DNA from: DATBSK01 sp964501785
GTDB taxonomy: Bacteria > Actinomycetota > Acidimicrobiia > IMCC26256 > PALSA-555
Direction of reading: 5' to 3'
DNA length: 64,000 nucleotides
Assembly (NCBI GenBank): GCA_964501785.1
Contig: CAZCUD010000002.1
Span: 333,267-397,266, forward strand
The position numbers and the translations under genes were made by a program. Positions 1 to 7,806 of the stretch are shown here, piece after piece. The first letter of the stretch is position 1. Each line of letters starts with the position of its first letter. The notes under the pieces were generated by a model, which worked only from the letters and a program-made list of their open reading frames with translations, ran no database searches and was not told the DNA's origin.

Positions 1-203
1 CCGTTCGACAGCGCGTGCTGCACCCAGTCGATCGTCCATGCCTGGAAGAGCGTGTCGATGAGGTCGCGCGCGCGTGTGTTGAGATGCAGCACGAGCGGCC
101 ACGTGAACGCCACGGCGGCGGCGAGCGACCCGCCGACGACGGCCGCCGCCTCCCGCCACGCGCCCGCCCGCCCCGTCGGCGACGCGGGCGCGGTGCTCGT
201 CAC
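1..203 (-). CDS. N-terminal part of a membrane protein (GT-C-like), cut by the window edge
   Basis: Reading from a GTG at 203 toward position 1 gives 67 codons with no stop, so the gene runs out of the window. After about 18 Ala/Pro/Arg-rich residues comes one hydrophobic segment (about residues 19-42, including VAFTWPLVLHL), then NTRARDLIDTLFQAW and a Trp/His pair. A membrane segment followed by an acidic loop with a QAW motif recalls the start of large actinobacterial GT-C-type integral membrane glycosyltransferases; the substrate cannot be told. The GTG overlaps the stop of the upstream acyl-CoA dehydrogenase (GTGA, 200-203), so the two are probably co-translated. Confidence 0.55.
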   Translation of the reverse strand, partial: MTSTAPASPTGRAGAWREAAAVVGGSLAAAVAFTWPLVLHLNTRARDLIDTLFQAWTIDWVQHALSN

Positions 204-1393
204 GTCCGCGGCAGGCCGAGCACCCGCTCGGCGATGATGTTGCGCTGGATCTCGCTCGTGCCGCCGGGGATCGTCCCCGAGAACGAGCGCAGGTGCTGCG
301 TCGCCCACGAACCCTGCCGCCACATGTGGGGACCGAGGCGCGCCTCGTCGAGCATGTCCGCGCCCAGCGTCTCCGCGCCGGCGAGGAGCAGCCGCTGCAC
401 GGTCTCGCTCCCGTAGAGCTTCAGCAGCGAGTGCTCGGGCGCGGCCTTGCCTCGCATGAACTTGGAGAAGCCGCGGTAGCCCATGAGCAGCAACGACTGC
501 ACGTCGACGTGGAACGCAGCGATCTCGTCGCGAAAGCGCGGGTCTTCGCGCAGCGGGCGTCCGTCCGCTCCCGGACGGTCACCGAGCGCGATGAACGCGT
601 CGAGCGCGCGCTGCGCGTCGTACGCGAGATCGATCCAGAGCATCGCGCGCTCGTGGCCGAGCGAGACCTGGGTGAGCGCCCAACCCTGGTCGACCTCACC
701 GAGGAGGTGCTCGCGCGGCACGGCGACGTCGGTGAAGAACACCTCGTTGAAGTCCATGTAGTCGGGCTCGCTGAGCTCGGGGAACGGCCGGGCCTCGACG
801 CCGGGCGACTGCATGTCGATGATGAGGACGCTGATCCCCTTGTGCTTCGGCACGTCCGGGTTGGTTCGGACGAAGCACATGCACCAGTCGGCGTGGTGCG
901 CACCCGACGTCCACACCTTCTGCCCGTTGACGACGAACCGGTCGCCGTCGAGGACGGCACGCGTCTTCAGGCTCGCCAGGTCGCTGCCCGCGCCCGGCTC
1001 GCTCATCCCGAGGCACCACGCGATCTCGGCCCGCAACGTCGGGAGCAGCCAGCGCTCTTGCTGCTCGGGCGTCCCGACGTCGAGCAACGACGGGGCGATG
1101 ATCCCGAGCCCCTGCGGGTTGAGGCTGCGCGGGATGTCGCGCCGCTTCATCTCCTCGAAGTAGATCATCTGCTCGCCCGGCGAGGCGTCGCGACCACCCA
1201 GCTCGGGCGGCCACCCCGGGACGAGCCACCCGGCGTCGAACAGCCTGCGCTGCCACGCGCGCGCCCAGTCGGGCATGTCGGCGCTCGAGCGCTTCGGCTG
1301 CGCGAGCACCTCGGGCGAGGGCGCGTGCTCGTCGAGCCACGCGACCAGCTCCTCGCGGAACCTCTCTTCTTCTGCGCCGTACCCCAGTCGCAC
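200..1393 (-). CDS. Acyl-CoA dehydrogenase, large (catalytic-type) subunit
   Basis: FAD-dependent acyl-CoA dehydrogenase of about 397 residues, which would insert a double bond alpha-beta to a CoA thioester. It keeps the family landmarks: CLGMSEPGAGSDL in the middle domain, NGQKVWTSGAHHADW, and a C-terminal GGTSEIQRNIIAERVLGL flavin/dimer-interface motif. I chose the GTG at 1393 because VRLGYGAEEERF then lines up with the start of its paralogue at 25892; GTG 1402 is an alternative. It is divergent from the small subunit gene at 1448, with a shared 54-bp promoter region carrying operator A. By analogy with the ChsE/FadE pairs of mycobacterial cholesterol side-chain degradation, the two probably form an alpha2beta2 enzyme; the substrate is inferred only from context. 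Confidence 0.9.
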   Translation of the reverse strand: MRLGYGAEEERFREELVAWLDEHAPSPEVLAQPKRSSADMPDWARAWQRRLFDAGWLVPGWPPELGGRDASPGEQMIYFEEMKRRDIPRSLNPQGLGIIAPSLLDVGTPEQQERWLLPTLRAEIAWCLGMSEPGAGSDLASLKTRAVLDGDRFVVNGQKVWTSGAHHADWCMCFVRTNPDVPKHKGISVLIIDMQSPGVEARPFPELSEPDYMDFNEVFFTDVAVPREHLLGEVDQGWALTQVSLGHERAMLWIDLAYDAQRALDAFIALGDRPGADGRPLREDPRFRDEIAAFHVDVQSLLLMGYRGFSKFMRGKAAPEHSLLKLYGSETVQRLLLAGAETLGADMLDEARLGPHMWRQGSWATQHLRSFSGTIPGGTSEIQRNIIAERVLGLPRT

Positions 1394-1425
1394 GGCCCGC
1401 ACGGTACTCGGTAACGTCCCGAACG

Positions 1426-1439
1426 TGACGCTCGTGTCA
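1426..1439. promoter_or_regulatory. Operator A: TGAC-N6-GTCA in the divergent acyl-CoA dehydrogenase promoter
   Basis: TGAC at 1426-1429 and GTCA at 1436-1439 separated by six bases, ending 8 bp before the ATG at 1448 and 33 bp before the opposite GTG. The same site occurs at 6420, 24907 and 33209, each time in a promoter region. Its position over the likely start of transcription fits a repressor. The binding protein is not identified. Confidence 0.55.
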
Positions 1440-1447
1440 GGTCGCTG

Positions 1448-2566
1448 ATGGACTTCGAGTTCTCCTCCGAGCAGGAGCAGCTGCGCGAGACCGTGGCCCG
1501 GTACCTCGACGCCCGGGCGCCCCTGACATGGGTGCGCGAGCGCTACCGCGACGAGCGCGGCACGACCGACGACGTCTGGCGCGGGCTCGCCGCTCTCGGG
1601 GTGACCGGGCTCCTCGTGCCCGAACCGTGCGGTGGGTCGGGCCGCGGCATGGTCGACGCCGCGGTCGTGCTCGAGGAGCTCGGACGCGCCGTGCACCCCG
1701 GCCCCTACGCGGCGTCAGCGGTCGGCGCCGCCTCGCTCGTCTCGCTCGCCGGTGACGACCAGGATCGGGCCGCGCTGCTGTCGGGCATCGCCGACGGCTC
1801 GACGATCGCGACCGTGGGGCTCCTCGAGCCGGACCGGCGCCTCGAGTGGCGATCGGCGGCGACGCGCGCGGAGCGCGACGGTGACGGCTGGCTCCTGCAC
1901 GGCACCAAGGTCCACGTCGCAGACGTGATCGGTGCGGACCTCGCGGTCGTCGTCGCGACGGACCCGGCCGGGCTGCTCGGAGCGTTCACGGTCGCGCTCG
2001 AGGTTCCCGGTGTGTCGCGATGCGCAGAGCAGTCGGTGGACGGGAGCCGCAAGCGCGGCACGCTCACCCTCGACGGCGCGCCGGCCCGTCGGCTCGGCGC
2101 GGACGCGAGCGACGCGGTCGCCGAGACGGTCGATCGGATGGGTGCCGCGACCGTGGTCGAAGGCGTCGGCACTGCCGCTCGCGCCTTGGAGCTCTCCGTC
2201 GAGTACGCACAGGCACGCGAGCAGTTCGGCGTGCCGATCGGTTCGTTCCAGGCCGTGCAGCACCTCTGCGCCGACATGCTCCGCGCCGTCGAGCTCGCAC
2301 GCGCCGCGGCGTACTACGCGTGCTGGGCCTGCGACGCGGCGTCACCGGCCGAGCGCCACCGTGCCGTCACCATGGCGCTCGCGTTCGCCGCGGACGAGCT
2401 CTTCGCGGTGGGGGCGTCGGCAGTCCAGGTCCACGGCGGCATCGGATACACGTGGGAGCACGACGTCCACCTCTTCTACAAGCGACTCCTGAGCCTGCAA
2501 GAGGCCGCCGGCGGATCGGCGACCCAGCTCGAGGAGCTCGCCACCATCGTCCTCGACGCCCCCTGA
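1448..2566 (+). CDS. Acyl-CoA dehydrogenase, small subunit
   Basis: A 372-residue acyl-CoA dehydrogenase family protein with N-terminal helical domain (MDFEFSSEQEQLRETVARYL), a short divergent beta domain and a C-terminal helical domain containing REQFGVPIGSFQAVQH and QVHGGIGYTWEHDVHLF. It lacks the GGTSEIQRNI motif of the partner at 200-1393, the pattern seen in heteromeric FadE pairs where one chain supplies part of the FAD/substrate site. ATG 1448 gives the canonical family start. It is transcribed away from its partner and convergent with the gene at 2663; the 51-bp hairpin element at 2641 lies between them. Probable role: dehydrogenation of a bulky acyl-CoA together with the large subunit. 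Confidence 0.88.
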   Translation: MDFEFSSEQEQLRETVARYLDARAPLTWVRERYRDERGTTDDVWRGLAALGVTGLLVPEPCGGSGRGMVDAAVVLEELGRAVHPGPYAASAVGAASLVSLAGDDQDRAALLSGIADGSTIATVGLLEPDRRLEWRSAATRAERDGDGWLLHGTKVHVADVIGADLAVVVATDPAGLLGAFTVALEVPGVSRCAEQSVDGSRKRGTLTLDGAPARRLGADASDAVAETVDRMGAATVVEGVGTAARALELSVEYAQAREQFGVPIGSFQAVQHLCADMLRAVELARAAAYYACWACDAASPAERHRAVTMALAFAADELFAVGASAVQVHGGIGYTWEHDVHLFYKRLLSLQEAAGGSATQLEELATIVLDAP

Positions 2567-2640
2567 CCGAGCACCTCTCCACCGCACGCCACCGCACGCG
2601 CTCCACCGAGCGCGGCCCCCGACTCGGCGACCCGCCCGCC

Positions 2641-2691
2641 TTTTGGCGTCAGCAGACCCGCGTCAGCCGGGGCTGCTGACGCCAGAACGGT
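2641..2691. repeat. 51-bp hairpin element, copy 1 (likely bidirectional terminator)
   Basis: Arms TGGCGTCAGCAG (2644-2655) and CTGCTGACGCCA (2673-2684) pair perfectly over 12 bp around a 17-nt loop. It lies between the convergent ends of the genes at 2566 and 2663 and contains the last codons and stop of the latter. Its reverse complement aligns along the full 51 bp, including the same loop length, with 37207-37257. A T-run (2641-2644) flanks one side. A terminator function fits the location; a dispersed repeat family is equally possible. Confidence 0.7.
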
Positions 2692-3931
2692 CCACGCGGG
2701 TCGCAGTGAGACGTCCCCATGCGGTGACGATGCCGAGGCTCGCGAGGACGACGATCGACGGCTCGGCGGGAACCCGGAACCGCGGGATGCCGTAGCCGAG
2801 GACCACCACCGCGACCACGATCCCGAAGGGCACCAGCAGCGGCCACACGACGAGGCCGCGGCGTCGCGCGACCACGACGCCCGCGATCGCGAACGCGCCC
2901 AGGATCCACAGCGCGAACACGCCGGCGATCCCCATCGTCTCGGGGCGGCCTTCACGGGTGCCGAACTCGGCTGTCTGGAAGGGGCGGAAGAGGTCGAACG
3001 CCCGCCCGAGGCGCGCCGCGGCGACGACCGGGACCCGATCGAGGTTGTCGCCGATGTAGTCGAACGCGGCCTCGCGCTGGCGCGCCGACACCACCGACGC
3101 GTCGTCCGACTCCTGCACGTCCGTCGAGCACTCGATGCTCCACACGCCGAGGAACTCCCCGGAGTAGGTGCGGTCGCAGTTCGCCCCGAGCAGCACTGCC
3201 CCGTCGCCCGTCGAGAGCGTCGAAGGCTCTTCGAAGGTCACGAGGTTGCGGATCACCCACGGAGACACGACCAGCAGCGCGACGCCGACGGTCACGCCGG
3301 CGATCGCGAGGTGGGAACGCCACGCGGCACGCGACGAGCCGAGTGCCGCCGGGATCGCGACGAACACGACCAGCAGCGCGAGCTCGGCCCGCGTGAGTGC
3401 AGCGAGTCCGCAGGCGAGCCCCAGCGCGGCGGCGACGGGCCATCGTCGCTGCTCGCGCAGCACGTACGCGAGGAGCAGCACCGCGGCGACCAGGAGTGCG
3501 GTGAGCGACTCCGACATCACGATGCCGTCGTTGACGATCAGGTTCGGGTAGACGGCCGCGATCGCCGCCCCGACGAGGCCGACCACGTCACCGGCGACCC
3601 GCCGACCGAGCAGGCCGATCGCGCCCACCGCCGCCGCACCGACGAGGCACATCGTGAGGCGTTGCGGCAGGGTGTCATCGGGCACGCCGAAGAGGGCGGT
3701 GGCCGGCACGACCGCGAGCGTCGTCAACGGCGGGTGGTGCGCGTCGGGCTCGTCACCGAACGGCTGGCGGAAGCCTTCCCCGTCGACGATCGCCTCCGAC
3801 TGGGTCACGTAGTAGAGCGCGTCGTACGGATCGTCCTCGGGAGCCGCCGTCACCGTGACCGTGTACACGACGCGCAGCGCGAGCGCCGCGAGGACGATGA
3901 GGCCGAGTGCGAGCGCGAAGCGCTGCGCCAT
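2663..3931 (-). CDS. GT-C (ArnT/PMT-like) membrane glycosyltransferase family protein
   Basis: A 422-residue protein with roughly ten hydrophobic segments. The first transmembrane helix (residues 5-24) is followed by an extracytoplasmic loop with EDDPYDALYYVTQSEAI and GDEPDAHHPPL, the acidic loop and H-H-P-P-L pattern of family 39-type glycosyltransferases that use lipid-phosphate sugars. A soluble loop with two Cys (GANCDRTYSGEF and WSIECS) follows the middle helices. Start ATG 3931 lies six bases downstream of the thiolase stop, so it sits at the end of the MaoC-CMD-DUF35-thiolase operon. Nothing in that pathway obviously needs it. The sugar donor and acceptor are unknown. Confidence 0.75.
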   Translation of the reverse strand: MAQRFALALGLIVLAALALRVVYTVTVTAAPEDDPYDALYYVTQSEAIVDGEGFRQPFGDEPDAHHPPLTTLAVVPATALFGVPDDTLPQRLTMCLVGAAAVGAIGLLGRRVAGDVVGLVGAAIAAVYPNLIVNDGIVMSESLTALLVAAVLLLAYVLREQRRWPVAAALGLACGLAALTRAELALLVVFVAIPAALGSSRAAWRSHLAIAGVTVGVALLVVSPWVIRNLVTFEEPSTLSTGDGAVLLGANCDRTYSGEFLGVWSIECSTDVQESDDASVVSARQREAAFDYIGDNLDRVPVVAAARLGRAFDLFRPFQTAEFGTREGRPETMGIAGVFALWILGAFAIAGVVVARRRGLVVWPLLVPFGIVVAVVVLGYGIPRFRVPAEPSIVVLASLGIVTAWGRLTATRVDRSGVSSPG

Positions 3932-3937
3932 GGAGCG

Positions 3938-5167
3938 TCAGCGGCCTCGGGTGAGCAGCAGCGCGCCGGCCATCGGCCCGCCTCCCGCGCACGCGACCCC
4001 GACCTCGGGCTCGCCTGGCACCTGCCGGTCGCCGGCCTCCCCCCACAGCTGCACGCACGCTTCGTGGATGAACCCGAACCCGTGCAGCCGACCCGCCGAG
4101 AGCTGGCCGCCGTGCGTGTTGAGCGGCAGCACGCCACCATCGCGAGCGATGTTGGCGCCACCCTCGACGAACGACCCCGACTCGCCCTTGCCGCAGAAGC
4201 CCATGGCCTCGAGCCAGCACATCGTGATGAACGAGAAGCCGTCGTACATCTCCGCGAGCTGCACGTCGCTCGGCTTCAGGTCGGTGCGCGACCAGAGCTG
4301 CGGGCCGGCGTCGCGCACGGCCATGGTCGTCAGGTCGTCGAACTGGTCCCAGGACGGTCGTCCGTGCAGTGCCGTGCCCATCGCCTCGACCTGGATCGGT
4401 GGACGACGCAGGTCAGGGACCGTGTCGACGCGCGACACGATGACGGCGGTCGACCCGTCACACGGCACGTCGCAATCGAACAGGCAGAACGGCCACGAGA
4501 TCATCCGCGCGTTCATGTAGTCGTCCATCGACATCGGGTCGCGGTAGATCGCCTTCGGGTTGAGGGCCGCGTTCTTGCGTGCGTTCAGCGCGATCTGGGC
4601 GAGCTGCTCGCGCGTCGTCCCGTACTCGTGGAAGTGGCGACTCGCCATCATCGCGATCCAGGTCGCGGCCGACGGCGCCGAGTACGGGAGGATCCACTCC
4701 ATGAAGCCCGACGCCCGGTAGCCACCCGAGCCCCCGCCTCCACCCGGCATCACCGCGGCGCGCCCCTTGTCGCCCTGGGCGCTGCCCTCGAAGACGCTCC
4801 GGAAGCACAGCACGTGCTTCGCGAGCCCGGCCGACACCGCGAGCACCGCGTTGACGACCGCGCCGAGCTGGGACGGCAGCTCGAGGGCTCCCGACCACCA
4901 GTTGAGGTTCAGCCGCAGCGCGTCGTGCACCTCGACGACACCGGCACCCGAGAAGCCCGGCGGCACCTCCATGCCGCCGGGATACGTCGAGATGCCGTCG
5001 ATGTCGGCCGGAGTCAGCCCCGCGTCCGCGATCGCGGCCAGGCAGCCGTCGAGGGTGAGCTCCAGCGGATCGCGGTGCAGTCTTCGGCCCACGTCGGACT
5101 GACCCGCACCCGAGATGACCGCACGCCGCTCCCCGATCAGGTCGTCGGTCTCCGTCCCGCCGGCCAT
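3938..5167 (-). CDS. Ltp2-like thiolase-fold aldolase
   Basis: Thiolase-superfamily protein of 409 residues. Residues 15-25 read RAVISGAGQSDVG as in lipid-transfer/SCPx thiolases. The thiolase C-terminal GHPxGATG box is replaced by LNTHGGQLSAGRLHGFGFIHEA, and the His-Asp-Cys-Phe box by EMYDGFSF. These substitutions are characteristic of Ltp2, the steroid aldolase that removes a side-chain fragment by retro-aldol cleavage in complex with a DUF35 protein. The preceding gene encodes exactly such a DUF35 protein, and its stop overlaps this ATG (TGATG at 5165-5169). Expected reaction: retro-aldol cleavage of a beta-hydroxyacyl-CoA formed by the MaoC hydratase of the same operon. The substrate is inferred. 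Confidence 0.85.
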   Translation of the reverse strand: MAGGTETDDLIGERRAVISGAGQSDVGRRLHRDPLELTLDGCLAAIADAGLTPADIDGISTYPGGMEVPPGFSGAGVVEVHDALRLNLNWWSGALELPSQLGAVVNAVLAVSAGLAKHVLCFRSVFEGSAQGDKGRAAVMPGGGGGSGGYRASGFMEWILPYSAPSAATWIAMMASRHFHEYGTTREQLAQIALNARKNAALNPKAIYRDPMSMDDYMNARMISWPFCLFDCDVPCDGSTAVIVSRVDTVPDLRRPPIQVEAMGTALHGRPSWDQFDDLTTMAVRDAGPQLWSRTDLKPSDVQLAEMYDGFSFITMCWLEAMGFCGKGESGSFVEGGANIARDGGVLPLNTHGGQLSAGRLHGFGFIHEACVQLWGEAGDRQVPGEPEVGVACAGGGPMAGALLLTRGR

Positions 5168-5592
5168 CAGGCGACCTCCCCACGCGGCTCGAACAGCGGG
5201 ATCCAGACCTCTTCGTCGGGATGGGGCTCGAACACGACCTGCACCGGCATGCCGACGCTCACATCGTCGACCGGGCAGTGGACGATGTTCGTCGTCAGTC
5301 GGAGGTCGTCCTGCTCCTCGAGCCCGACGATCGCGAGGACGAACGGCAGCTCCGGACCCGGCATCCACGGCTGATGGTTGATCGAGTACGCGAGCACCTC
5401 GGCTCGCCCCGACACCGTCTCGATGCCGATGTCCTTCGACAGGCACTTCGGGCAGATGACCGAGGGCGGGTGCAGGTAGTAGCCGCACCCGTTGCACCGC
5501 TGGAAGCGCAGCTCGCCGTCGCGACCACCCGTCCAGAAGTGGACGTTGCGATCCGTGATCCGAGGCAGGATCCGGAACGGCACGTCACTCAT
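5167..5592 (-). CDS. DUF35 OB-fold/zinc-ribbon partner of the Ltp2-like aldolase
   Basis: A 141-residue protein with an N-terminal rubredoxin-like zinc ribbon (RCNGCGYYLHP then VICPKC: two CxxC pairs) and a C-terminal OB-fold (about residues 55-135). This is the DUF35 architecture found as the ChsH2 C-terminal domain, which binds acyl-CoA and docks to Ltp2. ATG 5592 is preferred over the in-frame GTG 5598 because AGGAAGG sits five bases before it. The start overlaps the upstream gene by 8 nt and the stop overlaps the thiolase ATG, so expression is tightly coupled. No MaoC domain is fused to it; the hydratase is a separate gene at 5970. Confidence 0.88.
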   Translation of the reverse strand: MSDVPFRILPRITDRNVHFWTGGRDGELRFQRCNGCGYYLHPPSVICPKCLSKDIGIETVSGRAEVLAYSINHQPWMPGPELPFVLAIVGLEEQDDLRLTTNIVHCPVDDVSVGMPVQVVFEPHPDEEVWIPLFEPRGEVA

Positions 5593-5947
5593 CGTCACCT
5601 TCCTCGGTTCCCTCGTCGGGCTCCGGCGCGGAGTCGAACCCCTCGCGCGCGTGCGGGATCGCCTCCACCGCGGGCAGCACGCCGAACCCCGGGCAGGTCA
5701 GCATGATCGTGCCGAGCACCTCGTCCCACGACGCACCGACCTCGCGCGCCAGGCGTGCGTGCCGGATGATGCCCGGGGGGTTGCGGAGGATGACCGTGCA
5801 CGCGAGCCGCACGAGCTCGTGCGTCTTGCGATCGGGCGCGGGCAGCGAGTCGATCTGGCTGAGCCACGAGCTCTGCGACTCGTGCAGCGCCGGGAAGACC
5901 TCGTGGAGAGGCCCCTCGAACGGGAAGCTCCAGTCTTCGCGACTCAC
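5585..5947 (-). CDS. AhpD/carboxymuconolactone decarboxylase-like protein
   Basis: A 120-residue helical protein from a GTG. The core DRKTHELVRLACTVIL ... HARLAREVGASWDEVLGTIML matches the carboxymuconolactone decarboxylase/AhpD fold. It lacks the CxxC pair of peroxidase-type AhpD; only isolated Cys remain in ACTVIL and LTCPG, so a disulfide peroxidase role is unlikely. The C-terminal 15 residues are strongly acidic. It lies between the MaoC and DUF35 genes, 22 bp after the first and overlapping the second. Its job in the aldolase operon is unknown; a lactone or oxo-acid step, or a structural role, are both possible. Confidence 0.75.
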   Translation of the reverse strand: MSREDWSFPFEGPLHEVFPALHESQSSWLSQIDSLPAPDRKTHELVRLACTVILRNPPGIIRHARLAREVGASWDEVLGTIMLTCPGFGVLPAVEAIPHAREGFDSAPEPDEGTEEGDDE

Positions 5948-5969
5948 GCGCGACCGACGGCCCGGGACG

Positions 5970-6398
5970 TCAACGGGCCGGGAGCGCCGCGACCGCGACG
6001 CCCGACACCTTGGCCTCGCCGTTCTCGTTCACGACCTCGCATTCGAGGTCGACGCGATGCTCACCGCCCTCGTCGTACTTCTTGGCGACGGTGATCCGTG
6101 TCGCGAGCTTCTCTCCCGGCCAGGTCTGCTTCGTGAACCGCACCTTGTAGGTGCGCAGGTTGCCCACGCCGACGTAGTCGGTGAGCGCCTTGCCGAGCAT
6201 GCCCATGGTGAACATGCCGTGCCCGAAGACGCTCGGCAGCCCAGCATCCTTCGCCGCGACCTCGTCGGTGTGCATGGGGTTGAAGTCGCCCGACGCGCCC
6301 GCGTACTGCACGAGGTCGGTGCGAGTCAGCTCGTGCTCGAACGCCGGGGCTGCGTCGCCCTCGCTGACGTCGTCGAAGTGCAGCGTGCTCTCGGCCAT
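5970..6398 (-). CDS. MaoC-family (R)-specific enoyl-CoA hydratase
   Basis: A 142-residue single hot-dog-fold hydratase. The hydratase-2 motif is present as ASGDFNPMHTDEVAAK (catalytic Asp and His) followed by GLPSVFGHGMFTMGMLG. ATG 6398 gives the natural N-terminus MAESTLHFDDV; the longer ORF to 6434 would run into operator D. It is the first gene of the operon maoC-CMD-DUF35-thiolase-GT, reading away from the P450 gene. Expected role: hydration of the enoyl-CoA made by the acyl-CoA dehydrogenases before retro-aldol cleavage, comparable to the ChsH1/ChsH2 step in cholesterol side-chain degradation. Confidence 0.88.
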   Translation of the reverse strand: MAESTLHFDDVSEGDAAPAFEHELTRTDLVQYAGASGDFNPMHTDEVAAKDAGLPSVFGHGMFTMGMLGKALTDYVGVGNLRTYKVRFTKQTWPGEKLATRITVAKKYDEGGEHRVDLECEVVNENGEAKVSGVAVAALPAR

Positions 6399-6419
6399 CG
6401 CGGCAGCGTGGCCGGTTCC

Positions 6420-6433
6420 TGACGCCGGTGTCA
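6420..6433. promoter_or_regulatory. Operator D: TGAC-N6-GTCA between maoC and P450 genes
   Basis: TGAC 6420-6423 and GTCA 6430-6433 in the 77-bp divergent region. Read on the minus strand the site is TGACACCGGCGTCAGG, matching operator C (TGACAGCGGCGTCAGG, 33209-33224) at 15 of 16 positions. In both, a TAG lies 11 bases before TGAC. It could control both the hydratase/aldolase operon and the P450 operon. Confidence 0.55.
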
Positions 6434-6475
6434 ACTTCCGGCTACAGGAGGAGCCGTGCCCCTACGCTGCGGCGC

Positions 6476-7795
6476 GTGCGCCACGCCGGTGCGATCACCA
6501 TCGACCCGAGCCCGCCGCTCGTGCGCGGCCGCGTGCCGTGGGTCGGCGCCGGCGTCGGGCTGCTGCGCGACCCGACCCGCTTCTTCGACCGGGCGCGCAA
6601 CCGCCACGGCGACACGTTCGTCGTCGACGCGTTCGGCTTCCGGATGTTCTGCGTGTTCTCGGCCGAGGGCGTGCGGCGCCTCTACGAGCTCCCGGAGCGG
6701 GAGGCGAGCTTCGGTCTGGCGACGTACCGGCTGATCGGCTTCAAGCTGCCGCCGGAGCTGCTCGCCGGACGCCGCAACGGCCCGCACCACCTCTTCGGAT
6801 CCCAGCAGGTGGAGGGCTACCTGCGCGTGCTCGAGGCCGCGGTCGATGCGGAGCTCGGCGAGCTCGGGGACGATGGAACCCTCGACGTGTTCACCGAGGC
6901 CCGGCGTCTCGGCTACCGCCTGGGCTTCGCGTCCTGGGCGGGCGTCGAGGCCGCATCCTCCCGCTACCTCGACCGACTCGTGCGCCTGTTCGACCGCATC
7001 GACTCGAGCGACGCGTTCGTACGGCCGGCGAGCGGGTTCGTGACCTGGGCGACCCGTCGAGCGCGCGAGCGGCGCGCGATGCACGGGATCGAGGCGATCG
7101 TGCGTGAGATCTGGGACGAGCGGCAGGCGCGCGGCGTCGTCGAGCACGACTTCCTCGAGCAGCTGGTCGCGTCGTACGACGATCTCCCTCACGACGAGCA
7201 GCTCGTCGGCGCGGCACGCGACGTGATCATGCTCCAGGTCGGCGCACAGTCGAACCTCTACGCCGCGCTCGCGTGGACGCTCGTCCAGGTGCTCCGACGC
7301 CCCGAGCTCGTCGTCGCGATCCGAGCAGGCGACGACACGCTGCTGGAGCGCTGCGCGAACGAGGCGATCCGCATGGCGCAGCGGTCGATCACCCTGCGTG
7401 AGGTCTTGACGCCGGTCACCGTCGACGACGGCGAGCGTGAGTACGAGATAGGCCCGGGAGCGTTCGTCACGACGATGCTCTCGGTGACCAACACCACCGC
7501 GGCCCCCGGCCTCGAGGCGTTCGACCCCGAGCACTTCTCGGGTCGTCGCCTGTCCCCCGAAGTGGAGGTGCCGGCGAAGGAGCTCGTCAGCACGTTCGGC
7601 CACGGCAGCCACTCGTGCCCCGCGGCACGGTTCTCGATCTCCGCGATCCGCATCGCGGTGCGCCGTCTCCTCGAGACGTACGACCTGTCGCTCGAGCCGC
7701 CGGCGGGTGCCGCGCGACCTCGGCGGCGCCAGCTCGGCGGCGTCGCCCGGGCCGAGCGGCCGGTGAGGATGCGCTATCGCCGCATCGGTCGTTAG
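6476..7795 (+). CDS. Cytochrome P450
   Basis: About 439 residues, soluble, no membrane anchor. The heme-binding loop reads FGHGSHSCPAARF with the axial Cys at about residue 381. The K-helix ExxR is EAIR at about 296-299. The I-helix region (VIMLQVGAQSNLYAALAW) lacks the usual acidic residue-Thr pair used for proton delivery, which is unusual. The start is uncertain: GTG 6476 gives VRHAGAITIDPSPP, while in-frame GTG 6428 would start inside operator D; an AGGAGG at 6446-6451 fits neither well. It heads a plus-strand run of five close or overlapping genes ending at 11043. Likely a monooxygenase acting on a hydrophobic substrate of the locus. Confidence 0.9.
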   Translation: MRHAGAITIDPSPPLVRGRVPWVGAGVGLLRDPTRFFDRARNRHGDTFVVDAFGFRMFCVFSAEGVRRLYELPEREASFGLATYRLIGFKLPPELLAGRRNGPHHLFGSQQVEGYLRVLEAAVDAELGELGDDGTLDVFTEARRLGYRLGFASWAGVEAASSRYLDRLVRLFDRIDSSDAFVRPASGFVTWATRRARERRAMHGIEAIVREIWDERQARGVVEHDFLEQLVASYDDLPHDEQLVGAARDVIMLQVGAQSNLYAALAWTLVQVLRRPELVVAIRAGDDTLLERCANEAIRMAQRSITLREVLTPVTVDDGEREYEIGPGAFVTTMLSVTNTTAAPGLEAFDPEHFSGRRLSPEVEVPAKELVSTFGHGSHSCPAARFSISAIRIAVRRLLETYDLSLEPPAGAARPRRRQLGGVARAERPVRMRYRRIGR

Positions 7796-7806
7796 ATTCC
7801 GCGCCG

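Noticed and set aside
31..63. Possible start of a plus-strand gene at the window's left edge
   Set aside because: The frames are short and antisense to the partial membrane-protein gene (GTG 203) and the dehydrogenase.
3311..5374. A 687-codon plus-strand frame
   Set aside because: It overlaps the GT-C protein and the thiolase on the other strand, with no recognisable domain.
6456..6734. A 92-codon frame with a good AGGAGG ribosome site and a CxxC
   Set aside because: It runs out of frame inside the P450 gene and its Arg/Ser-rich content after residue 12 is that of a shadow frame.
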